A DNA stretch of 39,338 bases from a virus, in the IMG/VR virus record IMGVR_UViG_3300042564_000462, positions 1 through 39,338 of that record; one strand, given 5' to 3'. Shown here in pieces: positions 18,147-24,711 of the stretch. Positions within the stretch are counted from its first letter, which is position 1, and each line of letters begins with the position of its first letter. Made by a program: the position numbers and the translations under genes. Under the pieces are notes generated by a model. The model had not been told where the DNA came from. It saw nothing but the letters and a program-made list of their open reading frames with translations, and did no database searches.

Positions 18147-18547
18147 TGTACCCAGTAAGAAATGTAGTTATTTCTCAGAAGTATGGTGTTAAATCAAGAC
18201 GATATAAAATTGGTTATCACGATGGTGTTGACTTTGCTTGCAAGACTGGTACTCCAGTTTACGCGGCACGTAAAGGTGTAGTTAGTTCTAGCAACTGGGG
18301 TGCTGATTTTGGCAAGCACATTGTGCAACGTAGGACATATCCTTTAGGTACAAAGAACCACTTAGTATACGCTCACCTATCAAAAGTATTTGTACAAGCT
18401 GGAGATAAAATTTTTAAGGGACAATTGATTGGACTTAGCGGTAACACAGGTAATAGCACTGCTGCTCATCTCCATTTTGGTGAAAGAAACGGTGCTCGCT
18501 GGAGCACAAGTCAGCCAGTTAATCCGCAAAAAACATTGGATGCATAA
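18146..18547 (+). CDS. Endolysin, M23 metallopeptidase
   Basis: 133 residues forming a single peptidase domain with no separate wall-binding domain. Zinc-site motifs of the M23 (lysostaphin-type) family are all visible: HDGVD (H25, D29), YAHLS (H77) and HLHFGE (H108, H110). The family cleaves peptide cross-bridges in peptidoglycan. No signal peptide, so export depends on the holin-like protein directly upstream. Stop-start overlaps (TAATG) join it to both neighbours. It is short for an actinophage lysin, which often carries two or more domains; no second lysin or lipolytic LysB was seen. Confidence 0.88.
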   Translation: MYPVRNVVISQKYGVKSRRYKIGYHDGVDFACKTGTPVYAARKGVVSSSNWGADFGKHIVQRRTYPLGTKNHLVYAHLSKVFVQAGDKIFKGQLIGLSGNTGNSTAAHLHFGERNGARWSTSQPVNPQKTLDA

Positions 18548-18933
18548 TGATTGATAAAGTAGAATCAAATAAAGATAAGCAATCTATTATTTCAGGTAAG
18601 GCTGTTGCTGTCCGCATCAACGGCAAGACATCTTGGAAGGGTTCAGTACGTAGCAGACGCAATATGTGGGAGACTACTATTCAGGTAGAACTACCACCTG
18701 GTGGACTACCAAACATTATTCGCTTCCGCTTCTGTCGTTATCCAGGAACTGCTAAGGCTGACTACACTGGTCATTTCTCTTACCCTGTCCATCCAGGGAT
18801 GGCAGGTAGAACTGTATGGGTAACCCTAGCTCATGGCTTTATTTCAGGTGGTGCTATGCCAGTAGGTATCTTTATTGACCATGATGGTACTGCACCTATC
18901 GTCCTAGACGGACGGCAGATAAAGGCTAACTAG
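18547..18933 (+). CDS. Unknown late protein, 128 aa
   Basis: Function not recognised. Predominantly beta, with KAVAVRINGKTSWKGSVRSRRNMWETTIQVELPPGGLPNIIRFRF and a C-terminal GTAPIVLDGRQIKAN; no membrane or catalytic signature. It overlaps the endolysin stop (TAATG) and is the last rightward gene before the terminator at 19041-19101. Its position might suggest an accessory lysis or virion decoration role; that is a guess. Confidence 0.6.
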   Translation: MIDKVESNKDKQSIISGKAVAVRINGKTSWKGSVRSRRNMWETTIQVELPPGGLPNIIRFRFCRYPGTAKADYTGHFSYPVHPGMAGRTVWVTLAHGFISGGAMPVGIFIDHDGTAPIVLDGRQIKAN

Positions 18934-18977
18934 GATACAATTTAACAAACCCCACTAGGGCTAGAACTGAAAAGTTT

Positions 18978-19037
18978 CCCCAAGACTTGTGGGCTACAAT
19001 GCTCATTGCTGGCTCTCAGAGCCACGTAGAGCCACGT
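18978..19037. repeat. Row of compact palindromes with a tandem 10-base repeat
   Basis: Three short-loop palindromes follow each other: CCCCAA/TTG-GGG (18978-18993, 3-base loop, one bulge), CAATG/CATTG (18997-19008, 2-base spacer) and TGGCTCT/AGAGCCA (19010-19024, 1-base spacer). AGAGCCACGT is repeated in tandem at 19018-19027 and 19028-19037. Loops this small suit DNA-binding palindromes better than RNA hairpins. The site lies in the gap where the two operons converge. Function not known. Confidence 0.55.
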
Positions 19038-19040
19038 AAT

Positions 19041-19101
19041 CCCCTCTGGGGTAGTAGAGTATGAACTTAGTACTTACTACCCTAAGAGGGGTTATTTTTT
19101 T
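19041..19101 (+). terminator. Terminator of the late rightward operon
   Basis: A long stem: CCCCTC (19041-19046) with GAGGGG (19086-19091), and GGGTAGTA (19049-19056) with TACTACCC (19075-19082). AGTA/TACT extends it inwards to a 9-base loop. It is followed by TTATTTTTTT on the plus strand, so it terminates rightward transcription; on the minus strand no U tract follows. The tail reaches the stop codon of the leftward sigma-like gene, so the operons meet end to end here. A competing small hairpin CCCC/GGGG (19041-19051) overlaps its left arm. Confidence 0.85.
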
Positions 19102-19741
19102 ATGTATTACTTTGGTAGTCTTCGTCTCTTACTGGTGGATTACCACCTAGTATCTTGACCATTTTGTTGACTGCTCTGTTAGCTTCCATCATCACTGCTT
19201 TCTGTGACTTGTCAGCGTCCATACGATCTCTTAGTTCTGCTCCATCTATCTGCTCTCCATAAAATAAATGAACTAATGATTTCTCTCTGTCATTTAACTT
19301 ATCGAAAGCAACCTTGACATCAGAACTAAATGCCATGAAGTCACCTGACTCTGCTAGTGCTTTACTAGTACGACCCATGTTGCTTAGTGTGTTGTTGAAC
19401 TTAGTCCAGTCGTCACTAAGTACAGCAGGAATCATAAGCTTAATGAACTGCTTGTTGTACCAGAAGTTATCTTCAGCATTGTAACCAGACTTATGTGCTT
19501 TTTCTTTGATGCAATAGTCTAGTGCTGAGTTACGTAGTGACCTAGCAAATAGTTTATCTCTATCTTTCTGATCAGGTAGAGCTAACCATTCTTCTATTTT
19601 GTTAGGATGTTCAGCAAACCATAGCCATAACTCTTGTTCAATGTCTTCGCGTTCAACCATCTGGTACTTACGCTTAAACTCTGATCCAATCTGCTTGACC
19701 ATAGCATGGTACATCTCATAAACAATTCCATTAGAACTCAT
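19100..19741 (-). CDS. Sigma-factor-like transcription regulator, 213 aa
   Basis: Resembles small sigma-70-family proteins. Residues about 15-45 (MVKQIGSEFKRKYQMVEREDIEQELWLWFAEHP) have the region 2 layout of a helix followed by 'xxxDLxQExxxxxxE'. About 145-200 (AFDKLNDREKSLVHLFYGEQIDGAELRDRM then AVNKMVKIL) fit region 4, including the 'LxxREKxxxxLxY' pattern and a recognition helix. The centre carries an unusual insert of about 60 residues. It is the last gene of the leftward early operon, overlapping the metallophosphoesterase by 11 bases, so it accumulates late and could switch host RNA polymerase to late promoters. Without alignment the sigma call is moderate. Confidence 0.65.
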   Translation of the reverse strand: MSSNGIVYEMYHAMVKQIGSEFKRKYQMVEREDIEQELWLWFAEHPNKIEEWLALPDQKDRDKLFARSLRNSALDYCIKEKAHKSGYNAEDNFWYNKQFIKLMIPAVLSDDWTKFNNTLSNMGRTSKALAESGDFMAFSSDVKVAFDKLNDREKSLVHLFYGEQIDGAELRDRMDADKSQKAVMMEANRAVNKMVKILGGNPPVRDEDYQSNT

Positions 19742-20489
19742 ACGTCTTACCCTCGACTACAAAAGATCGTCCATTGATAGGTACAACAACAGGAGTTACG
19801 TTACCTCTACGTATGTAGAGAATAGTAAATGCTTGTTGCCAGTTAGCACTACCAGTATTTAAATAAGACGCTTGGCTAAGATCCATAAGGTGTCCGACTT
19901 CAACTCCGTAGAGACGACTGTGAATCTTGCCGTTGTAGCCTTGGTGTTCATGTTGAATTCCCGCACGATGTGTATGCCCACAGACGACCGAAGACCCAAT
20001 CTTGCGAGCCAAAGCCAAAGCCGTCCCACCAGCTTGCCTTGAGATGTTGCCTTCATCTCCATGTGCCAGTACCCATCCTGGCGTAAACTCCCATAGTTTA
20101 TCGTGATAGGTAATTTCGTTTTCGCTGTAATGTAGAAGCTTGGAGTATTCCAATTCCCGCAGACTTGCCAGGGCTGGTGCGTATCTTTTGACATAGTTCT
20201 CAACTCGGTCACCGTGGTTACTCCTCATAGTATGGAAAGGCTTATCGCCTAACTTGTTTTTAAACTCTTTCATAATGGCAGCAGTACGATCTAGTCCAGC
20301 TTGCAGAGTTCCTTCAAACTCTCCAACTAAACCTTTGTTCCATCGTGATGGTTCAGGACTATCTGCTTCATCACCAACACAGTAAAGTTCATCTGGTTGG
20401 TAGTCACCCACAAAGTTTTGTACTGCACGTACAGCACGGGGATCATGGTAAGGAACTTGCATGTCTGGAATCACTATAACTGTTTTCAT
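19731..20489 (-). CDS. Calcineurin-like metallophosphoesterase
   Basis: 252 residues with the metal-site motifs of the MPP superfamily in order: PDMQ (D9, Q11; the usual D-x-H is D-x-Q here), GDE (D40), SNHGD (N91, H92, D94), LAHGD (H143) and GHTH (H172, H174). The Q11 replacement of the first His is seen in some phage members. Such enzymes hydrolyse phosphodiesters or phosphomonoesters; in early phage operons the target is often unknown. Ribosome site AGGT precedes the ATG. It lies between the NTP-PPase-like and sigma-like genes and is co-transcribed with them. Confidence 0.85.
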   Translation of the reverse strand: MKTVIVIPDMQVPYHDPRAVRAVQNFVGDYQPDELYCVGDEADSPEPSRWNKGLVGEFEGTLQAGLDRTAAIMKEFKNKLGDKPFHTMRSNHGDRVENYVKRYAPALASLRELEYSKLLHYSENEITYHDKLWEFTPGWVLAHGDEGNISRQAGGTALALARKIGSSVVCGHTHRAGIQHEHQGYNGKIHSRLYGVEVGHLMDLSQASYLNTGSANWQQAFTILYIRRGNVTPVVVPINGRSFVVEGKTYEF

Positions 20490-20495
20490 GTTTAC

Positions 20496-20969
20496 CTACT
20501 TAGTAGTATCCCACTTGCCTTCAATTACCAGTAAGGCAATGAGTGCATAGTTAAGGATGTCAATGAATGTATCTTGTACACTTTCGTTTTGTGGTTCTTT
20601 ATTGTTTGACAATAGATTGTTTAGTCTTGCTACCTTGTCATGTAGCCTAACACTTAGTCCGTTCAGTGGTCCACCTGGTGCATCAGAGATGTTGCTTGGT
20701 CCATAGTCGTCATGCTTTTGCACTAGTAACTCAATAGCTTTGCGAGCTATGATGGCAGCTTCAAACTCTAATGGTGGTTTTATTTTAGCGTTGGTCTCTT
20801 TAATGTTAGAGTAAGTCCGTTCGCATATTTGACATCTACAACTTCTAATCCCATGTTGATCAGGGCTTGGAAGATGTGATTGATTTCTTGTTCGCTGAAG
20901 TCCTGCATTGTAATCCTTTAGTTTAGCTTCGTGTTCTTCTAGTTCTTTTAAGTCTTGCTTAGTGCTCAT
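20496..20969 (-). CDS. DUF1599/Nmad1-like all-alpha protein, 157 aa
   Basis: The C-terminal half (about residues 80-150) has KHDDYGPSNISD, then GLSVRLHDKVARLNNLL and ESVQDTFIDILNYALIALLVIEG. This series belongs to the DUF1599 (nucleotide-modification-associated) group related to all-alpha NTP pyrophosphatases, which have paired Glu/Asp metal ligands on helices. The N-terminal half is charged, with CRCQIC (about 44-49) that might bind a metal. It could sanitise or hydrolyse modified nucleotides, but the substrate is not known. It starts four bases inside the stop of the TOPRIM gene (ATGA). Confidence 0.75.
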   Translation of the reverse strand: MSTKQDLKELEEHEAKLKDYNAGLQRTRNQSHLPSPDQHGIRSCRCQICERTYSNIKETNAKIKPPLEFEAAIIARKAIELLVQKHDDYGPSNISDAPGGPLNGLSVRLHDKVARLNNLLSNNKEPQNESVQDTFIDILNYALIALLVIEGKWDTTK

Positions 20970-21583
20970 GCTGCAATCTTTTCTGTGAAGTAACCTGATC
21001 CGTTACGTAAGTACATTGAGTTAACATCCTCACCTTCAGGCATCTGCATAATGATAACACTATTAAACTCTTTACTTAGACTCTTTGCAAAATCAGAGCC
21101 AGGCTGATCACCGTCAGCAAAAACATAGATAGTTTCAAAGTCTGCCAGTAAACGTCCGTAGTGCCGTTTCCAAGCATTAGCTCCAGGAACACCCACAGCA
21201 GGAATGCCGCAAGAATAACTAAGAGTGATAGCATCTATTTCTCCTTCACATACCGCTATAAAATTGCCTGCCGTGTGCAGTGCATTAACATTGTATAACC
21301 TAGTAGAAGTTCCTGGCATACCCATGTACTTAGGCTCTTCTAATCCCATTGATCTAAACCTTACATCAACTACACCTGTTGGTGTTATGTATGGAATAGC
21401 AAGTCTATTTACAAATGCTTCTTGTCCTGCTAGTGGATCAACGACGACTCCTAATCGAATCTCTTGAGCTGTCTTTAGACTTATTCCTCGCTTGGCTAGA
21501 TACTCTTCTGCCAATGGAAGGTACTCCTCGTAATGACTTGTAGCTTTCTCCAGTAATACCTTCTGCGATCTTGATAGCTTCAC
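20966..21583 (-). CDS. DNA primase, TOPRIM (catalytic) subunit
   Basis: 205 residues. The TOPRIM core is visible: VCEGEIDAITL (E113, E115) and VFADGDQPGSDFA (D157, D159), the metal-binding Glu and DxD of DnaG-type primases. The N-terminal 100 residues hold an RLAIPYITPTGVVDVRFRSMG segment common to phage primases. The zinc finger is in a separate gene. The start is GTG at 21583, inside the zinc-finger gene in another frame; an AAGGAG site 9 bases upstream supports it and means internal initiation over a 146-base overlap. It acts at the replication fork with the ATPase at 22407-23189. Confidence 0.85.
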   Translation of the reverse strand: MKLSRSQKVLLEKATSHYEEYLPLAEEYLAKRGISLKTAQEIRLGVVVDPLAGQEAFVNRLAIPYITPTGVVDVRFRSMGLEEPKYMGMPGTSTRLYNVNALHTAGNFIAVCEGEIDAITLSYSCGIPAVGVPGANAWKRHYGRLLADFETIYVFADGDQPGSDFAKSLSKEFNSVIIMQMPEGEDVNSMYLRNGSGYFTEKIAA

Positions 21584-21797
21584 CGTACTTAACTCCTTCG
21601 TGTATTTTGATTACGTTAAATGCATTTCCTTTTACTCCACAGCCATGACATACAAAGATGTTATCTGTAACTGATACGCCTGCTGATGCATGGCTATCGT
21701 CATGGAATGGACACTTAATCTTTTGCCAACTGCCATAGTCTCTACGTAATCTACCACCGTAGTGCTCTATGATTGCAGCAATAGGTGGTACGTCCAT
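21438..21797 (-). CDS. DNA primase zinc-finger subunit (CHC2-type)
   Basis: 119 residues. A CHC2 zinc finger is clear: CPFH (C29, H32) and CHGC (C50, C53), followed by GVKGNAFNVIKIHEGVKYGEAI as in DnaG zinc domains. The C-terminal 45 residues are Arg/Ser-rich and basic (SIGRRVSSQARNKSKDSSRD), probably disordered. The last 146 bases overlap the start of the TOPRIM gene in a different frame. It recognises the template DNA; the catalytic part is supplied by the next gene. Starts with ATG at 21797, overlapping the resolvase-like gene's stop by one base. Confidence 0.85.
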   Translation of the reverse strand: MDVPPIAAIIEHYGGRLRRDYGSWQKIKCPFHDDSHASAGVSVTDNIFVCHGCGVKGNAFNVIKIHEGVKYGEAIKIAEGITGESYKSLRGVPSIGRRVSSQARNKSKDSSRDSIRSRR

Positions 21798-22132
21798 CAG
21801 TAACCTGCGTCTTCTATTAGTTTAAACCATACATGCACTGGCATAGTGGCGTACCATAACCCAACATCTTGGGTTCCTTTTTTCTTATGAATCACTACAC
21901 CTGTATCAGCTTTGTCATTAACCATTTCAACTTCTAGTTCTTTTAACCATGCTGATAGTTCCATCTTGGCACAGTTTTTTATTTCGAGTACAACTCCAGG
22001 CACACCTGCAATGTCACCTCGATCATTGACACCGTTAAGTGATCGTCGTTCGACATGCTTGCGTCCTTTACTTAGTAGCCAGTTAACTACTGCTGTCTCA
22101 GCAGCCGTACCTTTTTGTTTACTTTTGCTCAT
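21797..22132 (-). CDS. Holliday-junction-resolvase-like PD-(D/E)XK nuclease
   Basis: 111 residues from MSKSKQKGTAAETAVVNWL; an upstream GTG at 22147 would add five residues but no better ribosome site. KGTAAETAVVNWL, ERRSLNGVNDRGDIAG and VVLEIKN form the motif series of small resolvase-like PD-(D/E)XK nucleases: E13, D43 in RGD, and E-x-K at about 55-57. They cut branched DNA in replication or packaging. The start lies inside the small zinc-binding gene at 22119-22247 (14-base overlap). The gene sits directly upstream of the primase pair, consistent with a replication role. Confidence 0.78.
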   Translation of the reverse strand: MSKSKQKGTAAETAVVNWLLSKGRKHVERRSLNGVNDRGDIAGVPGVVLEIKNCAKMELSAWLKELEVEMVNDKADTGVVIHKKKGTQDVGLWYATMPVHVWFKLIEDAGY

Positions 22133-22247
22133 GGCATTCACAATCACATTTCAATGTATAGTCGCTTACGTTATTAGTAAATTCTTTTGGGCACTTGCTG
22201 TGTTGCTGTTCTATTTCGTGTCCAGTACACCATCCAAATTTACTCAT
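22119..22247 (-). CDS. Short zinc-binding-type peptide, 42 aa
   Basis: Begins MSKFGWCTGHEIEQQHSKCP and ends YTLKCDCECHEQK. Cys at 7, 19, 34, 36, 38 with His at 10, 16 and 39 suggest one or two zinc sites. The CDCECH ending and WC-x-GH opening match a recurring type of small actinophage protein of unknown function. The ATG overlaps the end of the 56-residue gene upstream (8 bases), and its end overlaps the resolvase-like start, so spacing supports it. Confidence 0.65.
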   Translation of the reverse strand: MSKFGWCTGHEIEQQHSKCPKEFTNNVSDYTLKCDCECHEQK

Positions 22248-22410
22248 CATCATCGTCATACTCTACTGGATTATTGGTATCCCAATTGATGCGTTCCATA
22301 CTTTCACCACCTACATAGTTTAGTTTGTTGTATACTTCTATTACATTTTCTACTGCAAGATTTAGTTCAGCATATGCTGCCAATAAACCCAATGATTCTT
22401 CTGGTCTCAT
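22240..22410 (-). CDS. Small acidic protein, 56 aa
   Basis: Function not recognised. Opens MRPEESLGLLAAYAELNLAVENVIEVYNKL, an amphipathic helix, and ends with a run of Asp and Glu (EYDDDDE). The start overlaps the stop of the ATPase gene (ATGA, 4 bases) and the end overlaps the 42-residue gene. The tight overlaps argue for a real gene although it is short. The acidic tail recalls DNA-mimic or SSB-tail-like interaction peptides, but this is only a resemblance. Confidence 0.6.
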   Translation of the reverse strand: MRPEESLGLLAAYAELNLAVENVIEVYNKLNYVGGESMERINWDTNNPVEYDDDDE

Positions 22411-23189
22411 CTTGCTTCCTCTAAGTCTGCTATAAACATATACTCTGGATTAAATTGTAACCATACTGGTGACTTACCAGACTGGTCTGCCTTACCGTAT
22501 CTATTCTTAACTGCAGCTACACCTAGTAATCCATTGCTCTGTCCAACGGTAAGGATTAGTGCAGGTAACTGTGCTACCTTGCCTTGCAAGGATGATCTTG
22601 GTTGGCATGGGTCTCCGACATAACCTTCTTGTGTGTGATGTAACACTAGGATAGCGGCGTTGGTATCTCTTGCTAAGTACTTAAGTTCTTTAAGTGCACT
22701 ACGCATGTTACTGAATTCTTCTCCGCCATCCATACTAATATCCATAAGGTTATCAATAACAATTAAGGCAGGTGCTTCTCCAAGTAACTCCTCAATCGCG
22801 GTAACCTCATCGTCGATATCACTAAGACTAGGGGCACTATCAAAGCTCCAATAAATATGGCTGGCAAGAGCAAGGTTATTCCTAGAATTGATTGGGTCTT
22901 CCGATATGATTTTTTCTGCTTCACTCTGACTTACTCCTGTAATCATTGAATACAAACGCATAGCCATAGTGTGAGCATTAGTATCTGCTGATAGGTATAG
23001 CGTTGGTGCTTGCATACGTAATGCTAGGGCTAGTGCAAGTGTTGACTTACCTGCACCTGGTGTGCCTGCAATCATACTTACTTCTGCTCTTCGTAATACG
23101 ATTTGGTTATTGTCAAACGTCCTGAATACTGTAGGCATTGGCTCACCACCAATGTCAGGACGACCTACTGCTCTGCTTAATGTTTTCAT
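22407..23189 (-). CDS. RecA/DnaB-like ATPase (replicative helicase or DNA repair)
   Basis: 260 residues. Walker A GTPGAGKST (residues 42-50), the following helix ALALALRMQ, and Walker B ALIVIDNL (D146) are clear. Later LHHTQEGYVGDPCQPRSSLQGKVAQLPALILTV fits the motif 3 and motif 4 region of the DnaB/RecA core. The N-terminus is too short for a DnaB N-domain. Ribosome site GGGAG precedes ATG. Downstream come resolvase and primase genes, so I favour replicative helicase or loader; a RecA-type recombinase is less likely. Confidence 0.8.
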   Translation of the reverse strand: MKTLSRAVGRPDIGGEPMPTVFRTFDNNQIVLRRAEVSMIAGTPGAGKSTLALALALRMQAPTLYLSADTNAHTMAMRLYSMITGVSQSEAEKIISEDPINSRNNLALASHIYWSFDSAPSLSDIDDEVTAIEELLGEAPALIVIDNLMDISMDGGEEFSNMRSALKELKYLARDTNAAILVLHHTQEGYVGDPCQPRSSLQGKVAQLPALILTVGQSNGLLGVAAVKNRYGKADQSGKSPVWLQFNPEYMFIADLEEAR

Positions 23190-23207
23190 TTATCTCCCAA
23201 TAAATAA

Positions 23208-23249
23208 TTGACTGGGTAGGTAGCCTTCCCCACTACACTACCCAGTCAA
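23208..23249 (-). terminator. Perfect 12-bp hairpin after the 157-residue gene
   Basis: TTGACTGGGTAG (23208-23219) pairs fully with CTACCCAGTCAA (23238-23249) around an 18-base loop. Read on the minus strand, the hairpin is followed by TTATTTATT, so it may be an intrinsic terminator or a partial one before the ATPase gene, whose ribosome site (GGGAG) lies just beyond. It begins about 10 bases after the stop of the gene at 23260-23733. Confidence 0.7.
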
Positions 23250-23259
23250 ACCTATGCGA

Positions 23260-23733
23260 CTAGAACGTAGCGTAGTCTGGGTCGTTGGTTTTCAGATAGA
23301 TAGCTTTACACTGATCTGGTGTACCTTTAGCTGTTGGACACATGTAAGCCTTGTAAGGTCCGTATGGTCCTACACCTTCACGCTTAGTCATTACACCATG
23401 AATACAAGTCCTGCTGGCTGAGCCTGCTGTAACCCCTGCTACTGATGGTGGTGCTACTGGTGCGAAGGTTGCTGTTGGTGCTGCTGCTGCTGGGATTGGT
23501 GTCTCGCTAATTACTGTACCACCTAGCGCATCAACCACTGTATTGATTCTTGCAGTACTGGATTGACTGGGTTGCGTTCCAAGAAACAACTCTTCCATTG
23601 CAGCGATGCTGTTATTAACTCCGTTACCAATGAGAGCATTGATATTATTTTCAAACTCAGTAGCATCAGTACCGCGTACGGTAATGATAGTACCTACCTT
23701 AGTCTTTACATTTACTACGTAATTACTTTCCAC
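23260..23733 (-). CDS. Early protein with C-terminal Cys cluster, 157 aa
   Basis: Function not recognised with certainty. Residues 1-50 are beta-rich (VVNVKTKVGTIITVRGTDATEFENNINALIG). A Pro/Ala/Thr-rich linker spans about 75-105. The C-terminal 48 residues have SRTCIHGVMTKREG, then AYMCPTAKGTPDQCKAIY, where Cys/His could form a zinc ribbon. The order of an N-terminal domain, flexible linker and zinc element fits DNA-binding or SSB-associated proteins. It lies between the nuclease and ATPase genes, with a terminator-like hairpin after it, suggesting high or regulated expression. Confidence 0.6.
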   Translation of the reverse strand: MESNYVVNVKTKVGTIITVRGTDATEFENNINALIGNGVNNSIAAMEELFLGTQPSQSSTARINTVVDALGGTVISETPIPAAAAPTATFAPVAPPSVAGVTAGSASRTCIHGVMTKREGVGPYGPYKAYMCPTAKGTPDQCKAIYLKTNDPDYATF

Positions 23734-23739
23734 TTTGTT

Positions 23740-24357
23740 CTATCCTTTTCTTTTGTACTTGCATTGGTCTTTTACATTACACATTATACAGTGATTGAGG
23801 TTAGGTATGAACAGCTCTGCTTTACGAGCTTGATCAAACTTAGTAACAATCTCAATGATATCATCCTTACTAAAATAGTCTAGGTCAATTAGTTCACTAG
23901 TCTGACCAGACCTAGCCATCCAGTATGCACCATACTGTGGACGGATGCCTAACATTTCTTCCATACCTGCAGCATAGAATGCTAACTGTAAGTCTGACGA
24001 TGGGGTACGTACACCTGTCTTAATATCTAATACAATTAGTTCACCATCAGGGTTAATCATAACTCTGTCAATGTGCATCTGTACTGGTATGTCATTCCAG
24101 ATAGGTGTAAGTGATAGTTCAATTGCTGGTACTCCAGGTTGTACTTCCCACATAGTTAGTGGATGCGTACCATTACGCCATGTAATCCATGAGTCAACCA
24201 TCTCTGAACCATTTACGTTCCACCAATCACCATCTTCTTTGTTGGGATTAGCTTTGGTTGCACGACCAGATGCTTTCCATTGTGCCTGATCAACACCTGT
24301 TTTTGTTAGTTGTTCTGCTTGTTGTGCAGCCCATGCTGCTTCCCAATACTTATTCAT
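23740..24357 (-). CDS. Cas4/RecB-like nuclease, C-terminal catalytic part
   Basis: 205 residues. HIDRVMINPDGELIVLDIKTG carries the D and the D-x-K of PD-(D/E)XK exonucleases; DLQLAFYAAGMEEMLG follows, which is the Q-containing motif. The C-terminus has CIMCNVKDQC, three of the Cys of the iron-sulfur cluster. The first Cys and the GxxxH motif that a single-chain homologue needs are encoded in the preceding ORF (24357-24560). The ATG overlaps that stop (TAATG). It processes DNA ends in replication or recombination. Confidence 0.78.
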   Translation of the reverse strand: MNKYWEAAWAAQQAEQLTKTGVDQAQWKASGRATKANPNKEDGDWWNVNGSEMVDSWITWRNGTHPLTMWEVQPGVPAIELSLTPIWNDIPVQMHIDRVMINPDGELIVLDIKTGVRTPSSDLQLAFYAAGMEEMLGIRPQYGAYWMARSGQTSELIDLDYFSKDDIIEIVTKFDQARKAELFIPNLNHCIMCNVKDQCKYKRKG

Positions 24358-24560
24358 TACTTACCTTCTGTTTCAAATAGTTCTTTATCATACATCTCGG
24401 TCGCTGTGTGTACTGCACTACCACCTGCTAGGTACCAGGTTGGTTGTTCAATTAACTTTTCCACTCGTGTAAGATAATACTTCCAACCGCAGTCAAGGTA
24501 TGTTGTTAGTGCTGAATAAGATACATGTACTGGTAGTTCGTATCCGTTTATTTTAATCAT
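24357..24560 (-). CDS. Cas4/RecB-like nuclease, N-terminal part
   Basis: 67 residues from the ATG at 24560 (an ATG at 24581 in the same frame is possible, but the start at 24560 overlaps the preceding stop by the usual few bases). SYSALTTYLDCGWKYYL carries the first Cys of the Cas4-type cluster, and GGSAVHTATEMYD carries the GxxxH/E motif that precedes the catalytic core. The chain then stops (TAA) exactly where the next ORF restarts in another frame. A split of one nuclease across two coupled ORFs is the simplest reading; a programmed frameshift or sequencing error cannot be excluded. Confidence 0.75.
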   Translation of the reverse strand: MIKINGYELPVHVSYSALTTYLDCGWKYYLTRVEKLIEQPTWYLAGGSAVHTATEMYDKELFETEGK

Positions 24561-24711
24561 AGTATTTTTTATTCCTATCATAGAAATCTTCTTTAGCTTT
24601 ACTAAGCATCATGTCTTCAATGTGTGCTTCGATACGATCATAGCATGACTCGCAGACATCTTCGTCTTCCTGCTTGTATAGTTCTTCTATGTCCATGTTA
24701 CAGCATTCCAT
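24553..24711 (-). CDS. Short Cys-containing acidic protein, 52 aa
   Basis: Function not recognised. Opens MECCNMDIEELYKQEDEDVCESC: Cys at 3, 4, 20 and 23, the last pair as CESC, which could bind zinc. The rest is an acidic helix and a basic/Tyr tail (DFYDRNKKYYD). Its ATG overlaps the WhiB stop (TAATG) and its stop overlaps the nuclease start, so the gene order is continuous. It is encoded between two regulators of DNA metabolism; no role can be assigned. Confidence 0.62.
   Translation of the reverse strand: MECCNMDIEELYKQEDEDVCESCYDRIEAHIEDMMLSKAKEDFYDRNKKYYD

Noticed and set aside
18934-19040. tRNA or tRNA-like gene after the lysis cassette
   Set aside because: No T-arm GTTCRA box or acceptor stem; the palindromes have loops too small for tRNA arms.
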